Program-made: the position numbers and the translations under genes
In this document: positions 52,454-60,140 of the stretch, in pieces
How positions within the stretch are numbered: position 1 is the stretch's first letter
Layout of the letters: every line of letters starts with the position of its first letter
Source: Palsa-504 sp963790065
GTDB taxonomy: Bacteria > Actinomycetota > Actinomycetes > Streptosporangiales > Streptosporangiaceae
NCBI GenBank assembly: GCA_963790065.1
Contig: CAWBNK010000018.1
Location: 186,001 to 250,000 of the forward strand
DNA: 64,000 nt
Reading direction: 5' to 3'
The notes under the pieces: generated by a model
Databases searched by the model: none
The model's input: only the letters and a program-made list of their open reading frames with translations
What the model was told of the DNA's origin: nothing

Positions 52454-53044
52454 TCAGTGGGACACGGGCGGTGCCGTGACGTCGGCCGCCTGGCCTTCCC
52501 CGAGTGCTTGCGCGGCGAGATCGGCCTCGTTGAGGCCATCGCCTAGTTCCTGTTCGAACCGTTCCATCGCCTCTTCGTCCACGTCGTCGACCATGTCGTT
52601 CTCGTCCGCCAGGTCGCGCTCGCCAGCCGAGCCCGGGGCTCCGCTGGCGGCCGGGTCGCCGTCGACGCTGACCGGCTGGGGCCGCTGGCGCATGTAGTTG
52701 GCCACGCCGCGGTTCAGGTCATGCCCGACGGTATCGGCCACGATGTCGACCACGTACTTGGGCTGCCCGTTCTTGTCGTCGTAGGTCCGGGAGCGCAGCC
52801 GTCCCTTGACCACGACCGGGTCGCCCTTGCGCAGGCTGGCCCGCACGTGATCACCCAGCCTGCGCCAGCAGCTGACGGTGAAGTACGAGGTATCGGCGTC
52901 GCGCCACTGGCTGGTCGCCCGGTCCTGCACCCGCCTCGTCGTGCCGACCCGCAGGTCGGTGACCCTGGTGCCGTCCTTGGTCAAGCGCTGAATCGGGTCC
53001 TGGGCCACGAAGCCGACCACGGTGGCGTATCCACCTTGACTCAT
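52454..53044 (-). CDS. ssb: Single-stranded DNA-binding protein, second type without acidic C-tip
   Basis: 196 residues. The OB fold is clear (YATVVGFVAQDPIQRLTKDG, LRVGTTRR, DTSYFTVSCWRRLGDHVRAS, GDPVVVKGRLRSRTYDDKNG). The C-terminal half is acidic (DEEAMERFEQELGDGLNEAD) but ends APPVSH, without the DDxPF tip that recruits repair proteins. It therefore resembles the accessory SsbB-type proteins of streptomycetes, not the essential Ssb. ATG 53044 follows AAGGAGG by a good distance. It appears monocistronic. Confidence 0.88.
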   Translation of the reverse strand: MSQGGYATVVGFVAQDPIQRLTKDGTRVTDLRVGTTRRVQDRATSQWRDADTSYFTVSCWRRLGDHVRASLRKGDPVVVKGRLRSRTYDDKNGQPKYVVDIVADTVGHDLNRGVANYMRQRPQPVSVDGDPAASGAPGSAGERDLADENDMVDDVDEEAMERFEQELGDGLNEADLAAQALGEGQAADVTAPPVSH

Positions 53045-53235
53045 CACGTTCCTCCTTGGGCTGCCCGGCGGCCTGACGCCACCGGTCCTCCCACGGTGCC
53101 GCGGTCACGGAATCCGGCGGCGGAGCAGCGGCGCACCTGTGGATAACTCGGGTGCGATGCGCACACCTGTGGACAACCACTTGCCATTCGCATGGCGTTG
53201 CGGGATGATGCGCACCCTTTGGCACCTCAGCTGCC

Positions 53236-53295
53236 GAGACGGGGCCCGGGTTAGGAGACGGGGCGGGGTTACGAGACGGGGCCGGGCGGGGCTAG
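53236..53295. repeat. Tandem repeats spanning the aldo/keto reductase stop codon
   Basis: Three units starting GAGACGGGGC at 53236, 53255 and 53273 each end with a TTA or CTA triplet. The last CTA (53292-53294) is the reductase stop. The region is between the SSB promoter and the reductase 3' end. Confidence 0.8.
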
Positions 53296-54062
53296 AGGTG
53301 GTTGATGCGGGTTACCTCGTCGGAGGTGAGGGTGAAATCGAACAGGTTGAAGTTCTCGTCGATGCGGTCGGGGTGGACGGACTTGGGGATGACGATGATG
53401 CCGAGTTCGATGTGCCAGCGCAGAACGACCTGGGCGGGCGTGACGCCGTGCGCCACGGCGATCTCGGTCAGGACGCGGTCGCGCAGCCTGGTGCCGGCCA
53501 GCGGGCTGTAGCCCTCGACGGCCACGTCGCGGTCGGCGTGGCCGGCCAGCAGGGCCAGGTCGTAGCGGGACGGGCTCCAGGGGATCTGGTTGACGGCGGG
53601 CCGCTGCCCGGTGGCCGCGATCAGCTCGTCGATCTGGGGCAGGCTGTAATTGCTCACCCCGACCGCGCGGCACAGGCCCTCGTCCCTGGCCGCGAGGAAC
53701 TCCTGCCACAGCGGCACTGAGAGCCTGCTGCGCGGCGCCCAGTGGATCAGCCACAGGTCCACGTAATCCGTGCCGAGGGCGCGCAGGCTCTCGGTGATGG
53801 TGGCCCGCGCCCGGCCGGCGTTGCCGGGCGGCAGCTTGGTGGTGACGAACACCTCGCCGCGGTCCAGGCCGCTGCCGGCCAGGGCGCGGCCGACCTCGGC
53901 CTCGTTCCGGTACATGGTGGCGGTGTCGACGTGCCGGTAGCCGACGGCCAGCGCGTGCCGGACGGCCTCATAGGCGCGCTGGCCCTGTACCTGCCAGGTA
54001 CCGAAGCCGAGCATCGGCATGGCCACGTCGGGGCTCAGGCGAACCACGGGAATCTCGCTCAT
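53292..54062 (-). CDS. Aldo/keto reductase
   Basis: 256 residues, an NADPH-dependent TIM-barrel reductase. The catalytic tetrad is in HVDTATMYRNEAEVGRAL (Asp, Tyr), FVTTKLPP (Lys) and LWLIHW (His). AVGVSNYSLPQIDELIAATG and VIPKSVHPDRIDENFNLFDF are typical of the 2,5-diketo-D-gluconate reductase-like group. A CACAAT box six bases before ATG 54062 suggests a leaderless mRNA. It lies 22 bp downstream of hutF but has its own promoter signal. Confidence 0.92.
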   Translation of the reverse strand: MSEIPVVRLSPDVAMPMLGFGTWQVQGQRAYEAVRHALAVGYRHVDTATMYRNEAEVGRALAGSGLDRGEVFVTTKLPPGNAGRARATITESLRALGTDYVDLWLIHWAPRSRLSVPLWQEFLAARDEGLCRAVGVSNYSLPQIDELIAATGQRPAVNQIPWSPSRYDLALLAGHADRDVAVEGYSPLAGTRLRDRVLTEIAVAHGVTPAQVVLRWHIELGIIVIPKSVHPDRIDENFNLFDFTLTSDEVTRINHL

Positions 54063-54084
54063 GGGGCCATTGTGGCAAGCGGCG

Positions 54085-55563
54085 CTAGCCGAGGACCGCG
54101 CGGATGGAGCGGGACAGTTCGCCTGGCACGTCGGGGACCAGCAGGTGCACGCCGTCCTTGACCACGTCCCGGCCGCCGATCACCACGTCCCGCACGTCGG
54201 CGGCCGAGGCGCCGAAGACCGCCGTCTCCAGCGCCAGGCCCTCGGCGGCCCCGGCGGTGCGCACGCTGTCCAGGGAAACGGTCACCAGGTCGGCCCAGGC
54301 GCCCGCGGCGATCTCCCCCGCGTCGGGCCAGCCGAGGCTGGTGTGCCCGTCCGCGGTGGCGGCCCGCAGCAGGGCCTCGGCGGTGAAGTGGCCGCGGGCG
54401 CGCTGGGCCAGGCGTTCGGCGTACTCGACTCCGCGGGCCTCTTCGAGCAGGTCGATCACGGCGTGGCTGTCGCTGCCCAGGGTGAGCGGGCAGCCCGCGG
54501 CGGCCAGCGCCCGGGCCGGGGCCAGGCCGTCGCCGAGGTCGCGTTCGGTGGTCGGGCACAGGCAGGCATACGTCTGGCAGCCGCCCAGCAGGTCCAGGTC
54601 ACCGGCCTCGAGATGGGTGGCGTGCACCACCGTGGTCCGGGGCCCGAGCACGTCCTCGTCGTACAGCAGCCGGGCAGGCGACATGCCGTACACGTCCTGG
54701 CAGGCCTCGTTCTCCCCGGTCTGCTCGGACATGTGAGCGTGCAGCGGGGCGCCGGTCCGCTGAGCCCAGGCCACGACCGGGTGCATCTGGCCCTTGGGCA
54801 CCGCGCGGACGGAATGGATGGCCGCGCCGACCTGGGCTTGCGGCGTGATCATGCCGTGGGCGTCGTAGCCCAGGCTGGTGACCCGCCCGGCCCAGCGCAC
54901 GGCGTCGCCGTCGCCGAACCGCAGCTGGGGGCCGGCCAGCGGCAGCAGGCCCTCGGGGGCCAGCCCGCCGGACAGGTAGCAGGTGTCGAGCAGCGTCATG
55001 CGCAGGCCGGCCTCGGCCGCGGCCTGGATCAGGGCCAGGCCCATGGCGTTCGGGTCGTCGTAGGGGTGCCCGCCCGCCTGGTGGTGAAGGTAGTGGAACT
55101 CCCCCACGCAGCTCACCCCGGCCAGGGCCATCTCGGCGTAGGTGGCGCGGGCCAGCCCCAGGTAGCTGTCGGGGTCCAGGCGGGCCGCGACGTCGTACAT
55201 CCGCTCGCGCCAGGTCCAGAACGTCCCGCGGTCCGCCTGCGTGGTCCCGCGCAGCGCCCGGTGGAAGGCGTGCGAGTGGGCGTTGGCGAATCCGGGCAGC
55301 GTGAGGCCATGGAGGCGTTCGACGGCTGTCGGGATGGATGGGGCGGATGGGGTGACGGAGGTAAAACGGTCGCCGTCGGCTTCGATGAGGACGTCGCGCC
55401 GGACGCCCTGGCCGGGCAGCCAGGCCAGGTCGGCCAGCCATCGCCGTCCAGGGGGGGACGGGGGGACGGGCAGTCCCTCCCAAGGGGGGTCTGGGGGGAT
55501 GGGTCCCCCCAGGAGCTGGGGGGATCTGGGGGGGATCGTTCCCCCCGAGGAAACACTGCTCAC
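54085..55563 (-). CDS. hutF: Formimidoylglutamate deiminase HutF
   Basis: 492 residues of the amidohydrolase superfamily. GFANAHSHAFHRALRGTTQA (metal His pair), the GEFHYLHHQAGGHPYDDPN segment, APLHAHMSEQTGENEACQDV, VVHATHLEAGDLDLL and LGSDSHAVIDLLEEARGVEY (metal Asp) match HutF, which converts N-formimino-L-glutamate to N-formyl-L-glutamate and ammonia. The first ~40 residues (VSSVSSGGTIPPRSPQLL...) are encoded by G-run mini-palindromes and look non-native; homology starts around RRWLADLAWLPGQG. GTG 55563 overlaps the upstream gene stop (GTGA). hutI and hutH are not in the window. Confidence 0.88.
   Translation of the reverse strand: MSSVSSGGTIPPRSPQLLGGPIPPDPPWEGLPVPPSPPGRRWLADLAWLPGQGVRRDVLIEADGDRFTSVTPSAPSIPTAVERLHGLTLPGFANAHSHAFHRALRGTTQADRGTFWTWRERMYDVAARLDPDSYLGLARATYAEMALAGVSCVGEFHYLHHQAGGHPYDDPNAMGLALIQAAAEAGLRMTLLDTCYLSGGLAPEGLLPLAGPQLRFGDGDAVRWAGRVTSLGYDAHGMITPQAQVGAAIHSVRAVPKGQMHPVVAWAQRTGAPLHAHMSEQTGENEACQDVYGMSPARLLYDEDVLGPRTTVVHATHLEAGDLDLLGGCQTYACLCPTTERDLGDGLAPARALAAAGCPLTLGSDSHAVIDLLEEARGVEYAERLAQRARGHFTAEALLRAATADGHTSLGWPDAGEIAAGAWADLVTVSLDSVRTAGAAEGLALETAVFGASAADVRDVVIGGRDVVKDGVHLLVPDVPGELSRSIRAVLG
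55451..55557. repeat. G-run/C-run mini-palindrome cluster at the 5' end of hutF
   Basis: The plus strand carries runs of 5-7 G interrupted by short spacers (55451-55503) and palindromic units CTGGGGGG-ATGGGT-CCCCCCAG (55491-55512) and CTGGGGGGG-ATCGTT-CCCCCC (~55527-55546). It can form a G-quadruplex on one strand or hairpins on either. It codes for the unusual Pro/Gly-rich head of HutF. Confidence 0.82.
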
Positions 55564-56816
55564 GCGGGGCCCGCGAGGTCCTCGAGGACGGCGGCCAGGG
55601 CACGGACTCCGGCCTCGCAGTCGGCCAGGTCGGCGTGTTCGGCGGGCGAATGCGAGATGCCGGTCGGGTTGCGGACGAACAGCATGGCGGCCGGCACCCG
55701 CGCGGCCAGGATCCCGGCGTCGTGGCCGGCCCCGGTGGGCAGCACCGGCGAGGTCATCCCGGCCGCGGCCAGCACGCCGCGGATCCGGTCCCGCAGCTTG
55801 GAGTCGAAGCGGACGAGCGGGGTGTACGACTCCTGCCTGACGCTGAGCGTGACCCCCTGCTCCCGAGCCCATTTTTCTGCGGCCGAACGGATCGTGGTGA
55901 CTGTCGTCTCCAGCACGGCTTCATCGGGGGCCCGGGCGTCGAGCCAGGCCCGGACGGCCGAGGGCACCGCATTGGTACCGTTCGGCTCGGCGATGACCTT
56001 GCCGAACGTGGCCAGCGCCCGGTGAGCGGTCGCGGCCTGGCGGGCGGCCAGCACGGTGCTCGCGTAGGCCAGCATCGGGTCGCGGCGGTCGGCCAGCTGG
56101 GCCGTCCCGGCGTGATCGGCACGGCCGGTGAAGTCGAGCCGCCAACGGCCGTGCGGCCAGATGCCCTCGGCCACGCCGACCGCGGCGTCCAGCGGCGCCA
56201 GCGCGCGGCCCTGCTCGACGTGCAGTTCGACCAGGGCGCTGATGCCCTCGAGGCGGCGCTCGTCGGGACCGATCCGGGCCGGGTCATGGCCGGCCGCCCG
56301 CATCGCCTCGGCCAGCGTCACGCCCTGGTCGTCGGTCAGCGCCCGCGCGGCGTCCGGCTGGACGGCGCCGGCCAGCAGGCGGCTGCCCAGGCAGGAGACG
56401 CCGAACCGGGCGCCCTCTTCCTCGGTGAAGACGGCAAGGACCACGGGTCGTTCGGGATAAAAGGCTTTCTCGTTCAGCAGGTCCACGGCGGCCAGCGCGG
56501 CCGCGACGCCCAGGGCTCCGTCGAAGCCGCCGCCGTCCGGGACGGAGTCCAGGTGGCTGCCGGTCACCACGGCACCGGGACCTCGCGGGCCCCACCAGGC
56601 CCACAGGTTGCCGTTATGGTCCGTTTCCACGGCCAGGTCGCGCTTGGCGGCCTGGCGGGTGAACCAGGTGCGGCAGGCGGTGTCGGCCGGGGTCCAGGAA
56701 TACCGGCGGTAGCCGCCGGTCTGCTGGTCGCGGCCGATCGACTCCAGCTCCCGCCAGAGGTCGGCGAACGTCGTGGGGGCCTGGGGGGGTGGTCCCCCCG
56801 GGTCGGCGAACGTCAC
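55560..56816 (-). CDS. M20 family Zn-dependent amidohydrolase (allantoate amidohydrolase-like) of the hut operon
   Basis: 418 residues. Zn-binding motifs are GSHLDSVPDGGGFDGALGVA, FTEEEGARFG and VELHVEQGRAL, with a dimer-domain segment DFTGRADHAGTAQLADRRD. The group is annotated as allantoate amidohydrolase or N-carbamoyl amino-acid hydrolase. Its place between hutU and hutF suggests it acts on the HutF product, N-formyl-L-glutamate, releasing formate and glutamate in place of HutG (inference). The N-terminus repeats TFAD on both sides of a G-run insertion. GTG 56816 overlaps the hutU stop. Copy 4 of the 24-bp repeat lies in the gene. Confidence 0.85.
   Translation of the reverse strand: MTFADPGGPPPQAPTTFADLWRELESIGRDQQTGGYRRYSWTPADTACRTWFTRQAAKRDLAVETDHNGNLWAWWGPRGPGAVVTGSHLDSVPDGGGFDGALGVAAALAAVDLLNEKAFYPERPVVLAVFTEEEGARFGVSCLGSRLLAGAVQPDAARALTDDQGVTLAEAMRAAGHDPARIGPDERRLEGISALVELHVEQGRALAPLDAAVGVAEGIWPHGRWRLDFTGRADHAGTAQLADRRDPMLAYASTVLAARQAATAHRALATFGKVIAEPNGTNAVPSAVRAWLDARAPDEAVLETTVTTIRSAAEKWAREQGVTLSVRQESYTPLVRFDSKLRDRIRGVLAAAGMTSPVLPTGAGHDAGILAARVPAAMLFVRNPTGISHSPAEHADLADCEAGVRALAAVLEDLAGPA
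56441..56464 (+). repeat. 24-bp dispersed repeat, copy 4 (inside the M20 gene)
   Basis: 21 of 24 bases match copy 1. On the minus strand it codes AFYPERPVV, next to the metal-site FTEEEG motif. It could be coincidence of codon choice or an inserted copy now used as coding sequence. Confidence 0.55.
56760..56814. repeat. G-run mini-palindrome flanked by a 13-bp direct repeat
   Basis: GTCGGCGAACGTC at 56760-56772 recurs at 56802-56814. Between them is GGGGGCCTGGGGGGGTGGT and a C6 run, forming a CTGGGGGG...CCCCCC palindrome like those at 55491 and 55527. This looks like insertion of a small element with target duplication, or local slippage. Confidence 0.75.
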
Positions 56817-58471
56817 AGCTCAGCCATGGGGACGCGGACGCCGCGTTCGGTGGCCACGGCCGAGGCCTTGTCGTAGCCGGCGTCGGCGTGCCTGATCACG
56901 CCCATCGCGGGGTCGTTGGTCAGGACGCGCTCAAGCTTCTGTCCGGCCTGTTCGGTGCCGTCGGCCACGCAGACCTGGCCGGCGTGGATGGAGCGGCCGA
57001 TGCCGACGCCGCCGCCGTGGTGGATGGACACCCAGGAGGCCCCGGAGGCCGTGTTGACCAGGGCGTTCAGCAGCGGCCAGTCGGCGATCGCGTCGGAGCC
57101 GTCGGCCATGGCCTCGGTTTCCCGGTAGGGCGAGGCGACCGAGCCGCAGTCCAGGTGGTCGCGGCCGAGCACGATGGGGGCCTGGAGTTCGCCCTTGGCC
57201 ACCATCTCGTTGAAGCGCAGGCCGGCCAGGTGCCGCTCGCCGTAGCCAAGCCAGCAGATCCGCGCGGGCAGGCCCTGGAAGTGCACCTTCTCCTCGGCCA
57301 GCCTGATCCACCTGGCCAGCGCCTCGTTCTGCGGGAACAGCTCGAGGATGGCCCGGTCGGTGGCGGCGATGTCCTTCGGGTCGCCGGACAGTGCGGCCCA
57401 GCGGAACGGGCCCTTGCCCTCGCAGAACAGCGGCCTGATGTAGGCGGGGACGAAGCCGGGGAAGGCGAAGGCCCGGGTGTAGCCGGCCAGTTCGGCCTCG
57501 CCGCGGATGGAGTTGCCGTAGTCGAAGACCTCCGCGCCCGCGTCCAGGAAGCCGACCATGGCGGCGACCTGGGCGGCCATGGACTCGCGGGCCCTGGTGG
57601 TGAAGCCCTCGGGGTCTTCGGCGCGCAGGGCGGCCATGTCCTCGAAGGCGACGCCGCTGGGCAGGTAGCTGAGCGGGTCGTGGGCCGAGGTCTGGTCGGT
57701 GACGATGTCGATGGGGGCGCTGCGGGCCAGCAGTTCGGGCAGCAGGTCGGCGGCGTTGCCGAGCAGGCCGATGGACAGGGCCTGGTTCTGGTCGCGGGCG
57801 GCCACGGCGCGGCGGATGGCGTCGTCGACGTCGGCGGCCTGCTCGTCGAGGTAGCCGAACTCGATCCGGCGGGTGATCCGGGACTGGTCGCACTCGATGC
57901 AGATGACCACGCCGCCGTTCATGGTCACGGCCAGCGGCTGCGCGCCGCCCATGCCGCCGAGGCCCGCGGTCAGCGTGATCGTGCCCGCCAGCGTGCCGCC
58001 GAAGCGCTTGGCGGCGATGGCGGCGAAGGTCTCGTAGGTGCCCTGCAGGATGCCCTGGGTGCCGATGTAGATCCAGGAGCCCGCGGTCATCTGGCCGTAC
58101 ATGGTCAGGCCGAGGTGCTCCAGGCGGCGGAACTCCTCCCAGGTGGCCCACTGCGGGACCAGGTTGGAGTTGGCGATGAGCACGCGCGGGGCCCATTCGT
58201 GGGTGCGCATCACGCCGACCGGCTTGCCGGACTGGACGAGCATGGTCTCGTCGTCGTTCAGGTCCTGCAGGGTTTTGATGATCGCCGCATAGGCGTCCCA
58301 GCTGCGGGCGGCGCGGCCGGAGCCGCCGTAGACGATGAGCTGGTCGGGATGTTCGGCCACCTCGGGGTCGAGGTTGTTCATGAGCATGCGCATGGCCGCT
58401 TCCTGGGCCCATCCCTTGCAGGTTCGCTGCGGGCCGCGCGGCGCGTGAATCGGTTCGTGGCTGGCGATCAT
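56813..58471 (-). CDS. hutU: Urocanate hydratase
   Basis: 552 residues; converts urocanate to imidazolonepropionate using NAD as electrophile. CKGWAQEAAMRMLMNNLDPE, IVYGGSGRAARSWDAY, the Cys loop in YGQMTAGSWIYIGTQGILQG, LTAGLGGMGGAQPLAV and DHLDCGSVASPYRETEAMAD match urocanase. Full-length, no breaks. ATG 58471. It is the first gene of hutU-M20-hutF and its upstream region has the 13-bp inverted repeat element at 58542-58643. Confidence 0.95.
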   Translation of the reverse strand: MIASHEPIHAPRGPQRTCKGWAQEAAMRMLMNNLDPEVAEHPDQLIVYGGSGRAARSWDAYAAIIKTLQDLNDDETMLVQSGKPVGVMRTHEWAPRVLIANSNLVPQWATWEEFRRLEHLGLTMYGQMTAGSWIYIGTQGILQGTYETFAAIAAKRFGGTLAGTITLTAGLGGMGGAQPLAVTMNGGVVICIECDQSRITRRIEFGYLDEQAADVDDAIRRAVAARDQNQALSIGLLGNAADLLPELLARSAPIDIVTDQTSAHDPLSYLPSGVAFEDMAALRAEDPEGFTTRARESMAAQVAAMVGFLDAGAEVFDYGNSIRGEAELAGYTRAFAFPGFVPAYIRPLFCEGKGPFRWAALSGDPKDIAATDRAILELFPQNEALARWIRLAEEKVHFQGLPARICWLGYGERHLAGLRFNEMVAKGELQAPIVLGRDHLDCGSVASPYRETEAMADGSDAIADWPLLNALVNTASGASWVSIHHGGGVGIGRSIHAGQVCVADGTEQAGQKLERVLTNDPAMGVIRHADAGYDKASAVATERGVRVPMAEL

Positions 58472-58541
58472 GTGCCCATCATGGCAGGACGCTTATCCGG
58501 GTGACAGATCGGCGCTTGGTTGCTAGGTTCGCCGCCTGTGA

Positions 58542-58643
58542 GCGTTAGGCAAGACCGGTCGCGAGGGCAGGCCTTCTGGGCCTGCGCGAGCGGCCGGTGC
58601 CGATCGCACGGGCAGCAACCGCAGCGGGTTTCTTGCCTAACGC
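58542..58643. repeat. 102-bp structured element bounded by perfect 13-bp inverted repeats
   Basis: GCGTTAGGCAAGA (58542-58554) and TCTTGCCTAACGC (58631-58643) pair perfectly. Inside, CCGG-TCGCGAG-GCAGGCC pairs with GGCCTGC-GCGAG-CGG-CCGG around TTCTG (about 58555-58594). It is either a MITE-like element, a structured RNA, or an operator pair 70 bp upstream of hutU. Confidence 0.6.
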
Positions 58644-58661
58644 GAACTTTTGGATGACGCT

Positions 58662-58870
58662 GTGCGGCGCGTGTCGGTGGTGGGCACCTCCGGAGCGGGC
58701 AAGTCGACATTTGCCTCCGCGCTGGGGCGTGGCAGACGCACGCTCGGAACCGGGCCAGGTACACGGCGGCGGCGGCCGACCCGGCCTTTGCCCACTTGCG
58801 TTTCATCCGCCTCACTAGCCCCAGGGCAGTCCGGCAGTTCCTGCGCGAAACAGAGCGGTCCCCCGCTTAC
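58662..58870 (+). pseudogene. Remnant of a P-loop kinase-like gene (topology modulation / adenylate-kinase-like)
   Basis: GTG 58662 opens VRRVSVVGTSGAGKSTFASA, an intact Walker A start typical of FlaR/topology-modulation and shikimate-kinase-like NTPases. The rest of the domain is missing. In another frame near 58796-58860 the typical C-terminus reads HLRFIRLTSPRAVRQFLRE. An internal deletion of roughly 100 codons plus frame loss would explain this. It cannot make a functional enzyme. Confidence 0.7.
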
Positions 58871-58949
58871 CGGGGTGGATTAGGGCTTCGGGGTGGATCC
58901 GGTGTATCCCAGTACCCCGAATCCACCCAGGAACCCGAATCCACCCCGG
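58870..58949. repeat. Inverted-repeat cluster (GGGTGGAT / ATCCACCC)
   Basis: CCGGGGTGGATT (58870-58881) pairs with AATCCACCCCGG (58938-58949); TTCGGGGTGGAT (58887-58898) and CCCCGAATCCACCC (~58915-58928) form an inner pair. The cluster could act as a bidirectional terminator between the remnant and the HtrA-like gene, or be a REP-type repeat. Confidence 0.6.
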
Positions 58950-59017
58950 AGATGGGGCTGGTAGGGCGGGTGAGGCGGGTGGGGTTTGAAGGCAGGCCGA
59001 CGGGTGAGGGAGCGAGG

Positions 59018-59944
59018 TTAGGCGGCGACTAGTTCGGTGGGCTCGGCGATGACGTCGACCAGGGCGCCGTTGCGCATGACGGTGATGGACAGCGGCCGGC
59101 CGATCGCCTCGGAGAACATCTGGCGCTGGAGGTCCTGGGAGACGGCAACCGGCTGGCCGGCCACGGTGAGCAGCAGGTCACCGGCGCGCAAGCCCGCGCG
59201 GTCGGCGGGGCCGCCGCTCACCACCTGGGCCACGAGCAGGCCGGTCTGGCGGCCCAGGCGCTCCCGCCAGGCGGCGGGCACCGGGCCCGGGACCATGGCC
59301 AGGCCCAGGTAGGCGCGCCGGACCCGGCCGTCCTGCATGAGCGCGGAGATGATCCGCCGGGTGGTCTTGTTGACCGGCACGGCCATGCCGAGACCCACGC
59401 CCGCCACAGCGGTGTTGATGCCGACCACCCGGGCCTCCGCGTCGGCCAGCGCCCCGCCGGAGTTGCCCGGGTTGAGCGCGGCGTCGGTCTGGATGACGTC
59501 CTCGATCACCCGGCCGCGGGCCGGCAGGGACCGGCCAAGCGCGCTGACCACGCCGGCCGTCACCGACCCGGCCAGGCCGAGCGGGTTGCCGACCGCCACC
59601 ACCAGCTGGCCGACGACGAGCTGGTCGGCCTCGCCGAGCTCGGCAGGCGCGGGGGTCTGCCCGGTGGCGCGCAGCACGGCCAGGTCGGACAGCGGGTCCA
59701 CGCCCACCACGCGGAACGGTGCCGAGGTGCCGTCGGAGAACGCCGCGGTCCCGCCGCTGGACTTGCCGACCACGTGCGCGTTGGTGAGCAGGAACCCGTC
59801 ACCGGTGAACACCACGGCCGAGCCGAGGCTCTCCCCTGTCCCGCCGCCGCGCGGGACGCGCAGGCTCGCGACCTTCGGCGTGAGCCGCTCGGCCACGCCG
59901 GTCACGATCTGCGAGTATGCGTCAAGCGGATGATCAGCCGCCAT
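59018..59944 (-). CDS. HtrA/DegP-like trypsin-PDZ serine protease, cytosolic form
   Basis: 308 residues. The triad is His in LTNAHVVG, Asp in DPLSDLAVL and Ser in LNPGNSGGAL. One C-terminal PDZ domain follows (GLLVAQVVSGGPADRAGLRA, GDLLLTVAGQPV). The N-terminus MAADHPLDAYSQIVTGVAER has no signal peptide or membrane helix, unlike most HtrA proteins, so it may act in the cytosol. GGGAGA precedes ATG 59944; the open frame to 60199 crosses two gene remnants and is rejected. The ATTACAG direct repeats at ~59975 may mark its promoter. Confidence 0.88.
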   Translation of the reverse strand: MAADHPLDAYSQIVTGVAERLTPKVASLRVPRGGGTGESLGSAVVFTGDGFLLTNAHVVGKSSGGTAAFSDGTSAPFRVVGVDPLSDLAVLRATGQTPAPAELGEADQLVVGQLVVAVGNPLGLAGSVTAGVVSALGRSLPARGRVIEDVIQTDAALNPGNSGGALADAEARVVGINTAVAGVGLGMAVPVNKTTRRIISALMQDGRVRRAYLGLAMVPGPVPAAWRERLGRQTGLLVAQVVSGGPADRAGLRAGDLLLTVAGQPVAVSQDLQRQMFSEAIGRPLSITVMRNGALVDVIAEPTELVAA

Positions 59945-60057
59945 CAGATCTCCCAGAGCCGTTCCACAATTGATTACAGCATTACAGTGCAACGACGAAT
60001 TGGGAAGGCTGCTTACCGGGAGGCGTTCCGCCCGAAGCGGAATCGAGCCGGGCCTGG

Positions 60058-60138
60058 TTACCGGGGCGCGGCGTGGGCGGCCAGGCCGACAGCGTTGCCC
60101 TCGGGATCCAGGATTGTGGCGAAAAGGGACACCGCCTG
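60058..60138 (-). pseudogene. 3' remnant of a VOC/glyoxalase gene
   Basis: The minus strand reads QAVSLFATILDPEGNAVGLA and ends AHAAPR-stop (TAA 60058-60060). FATILDPEGNAVGL is the typical last strand of a VOC domain. Nothing upstream continues it: the AraC remnant begins at 60141. Only ~26 codons survive. Confidence 0.7.
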
Positions 60139-60140
60139 CC

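Larger units (their letters stand above)
58472..59017. other. Decayed region upstream of hutU
   Basis: About 545 bases containing, from left to right, a 102-bp element bounded by 13-bp inverted repeats, a P-loop gene remnant, and a cluster of GGGTGGAT/ATCCACCC inverted repeats. No intact gene was found. Confidence 0.7.

Noticed and set aside
54019..56025. 668-codon plus-strand frame opposite the hut genes
   Set aside because: Antisense shadow; hutF and the M20 gene carry full metal-site motifs on the minus strand.
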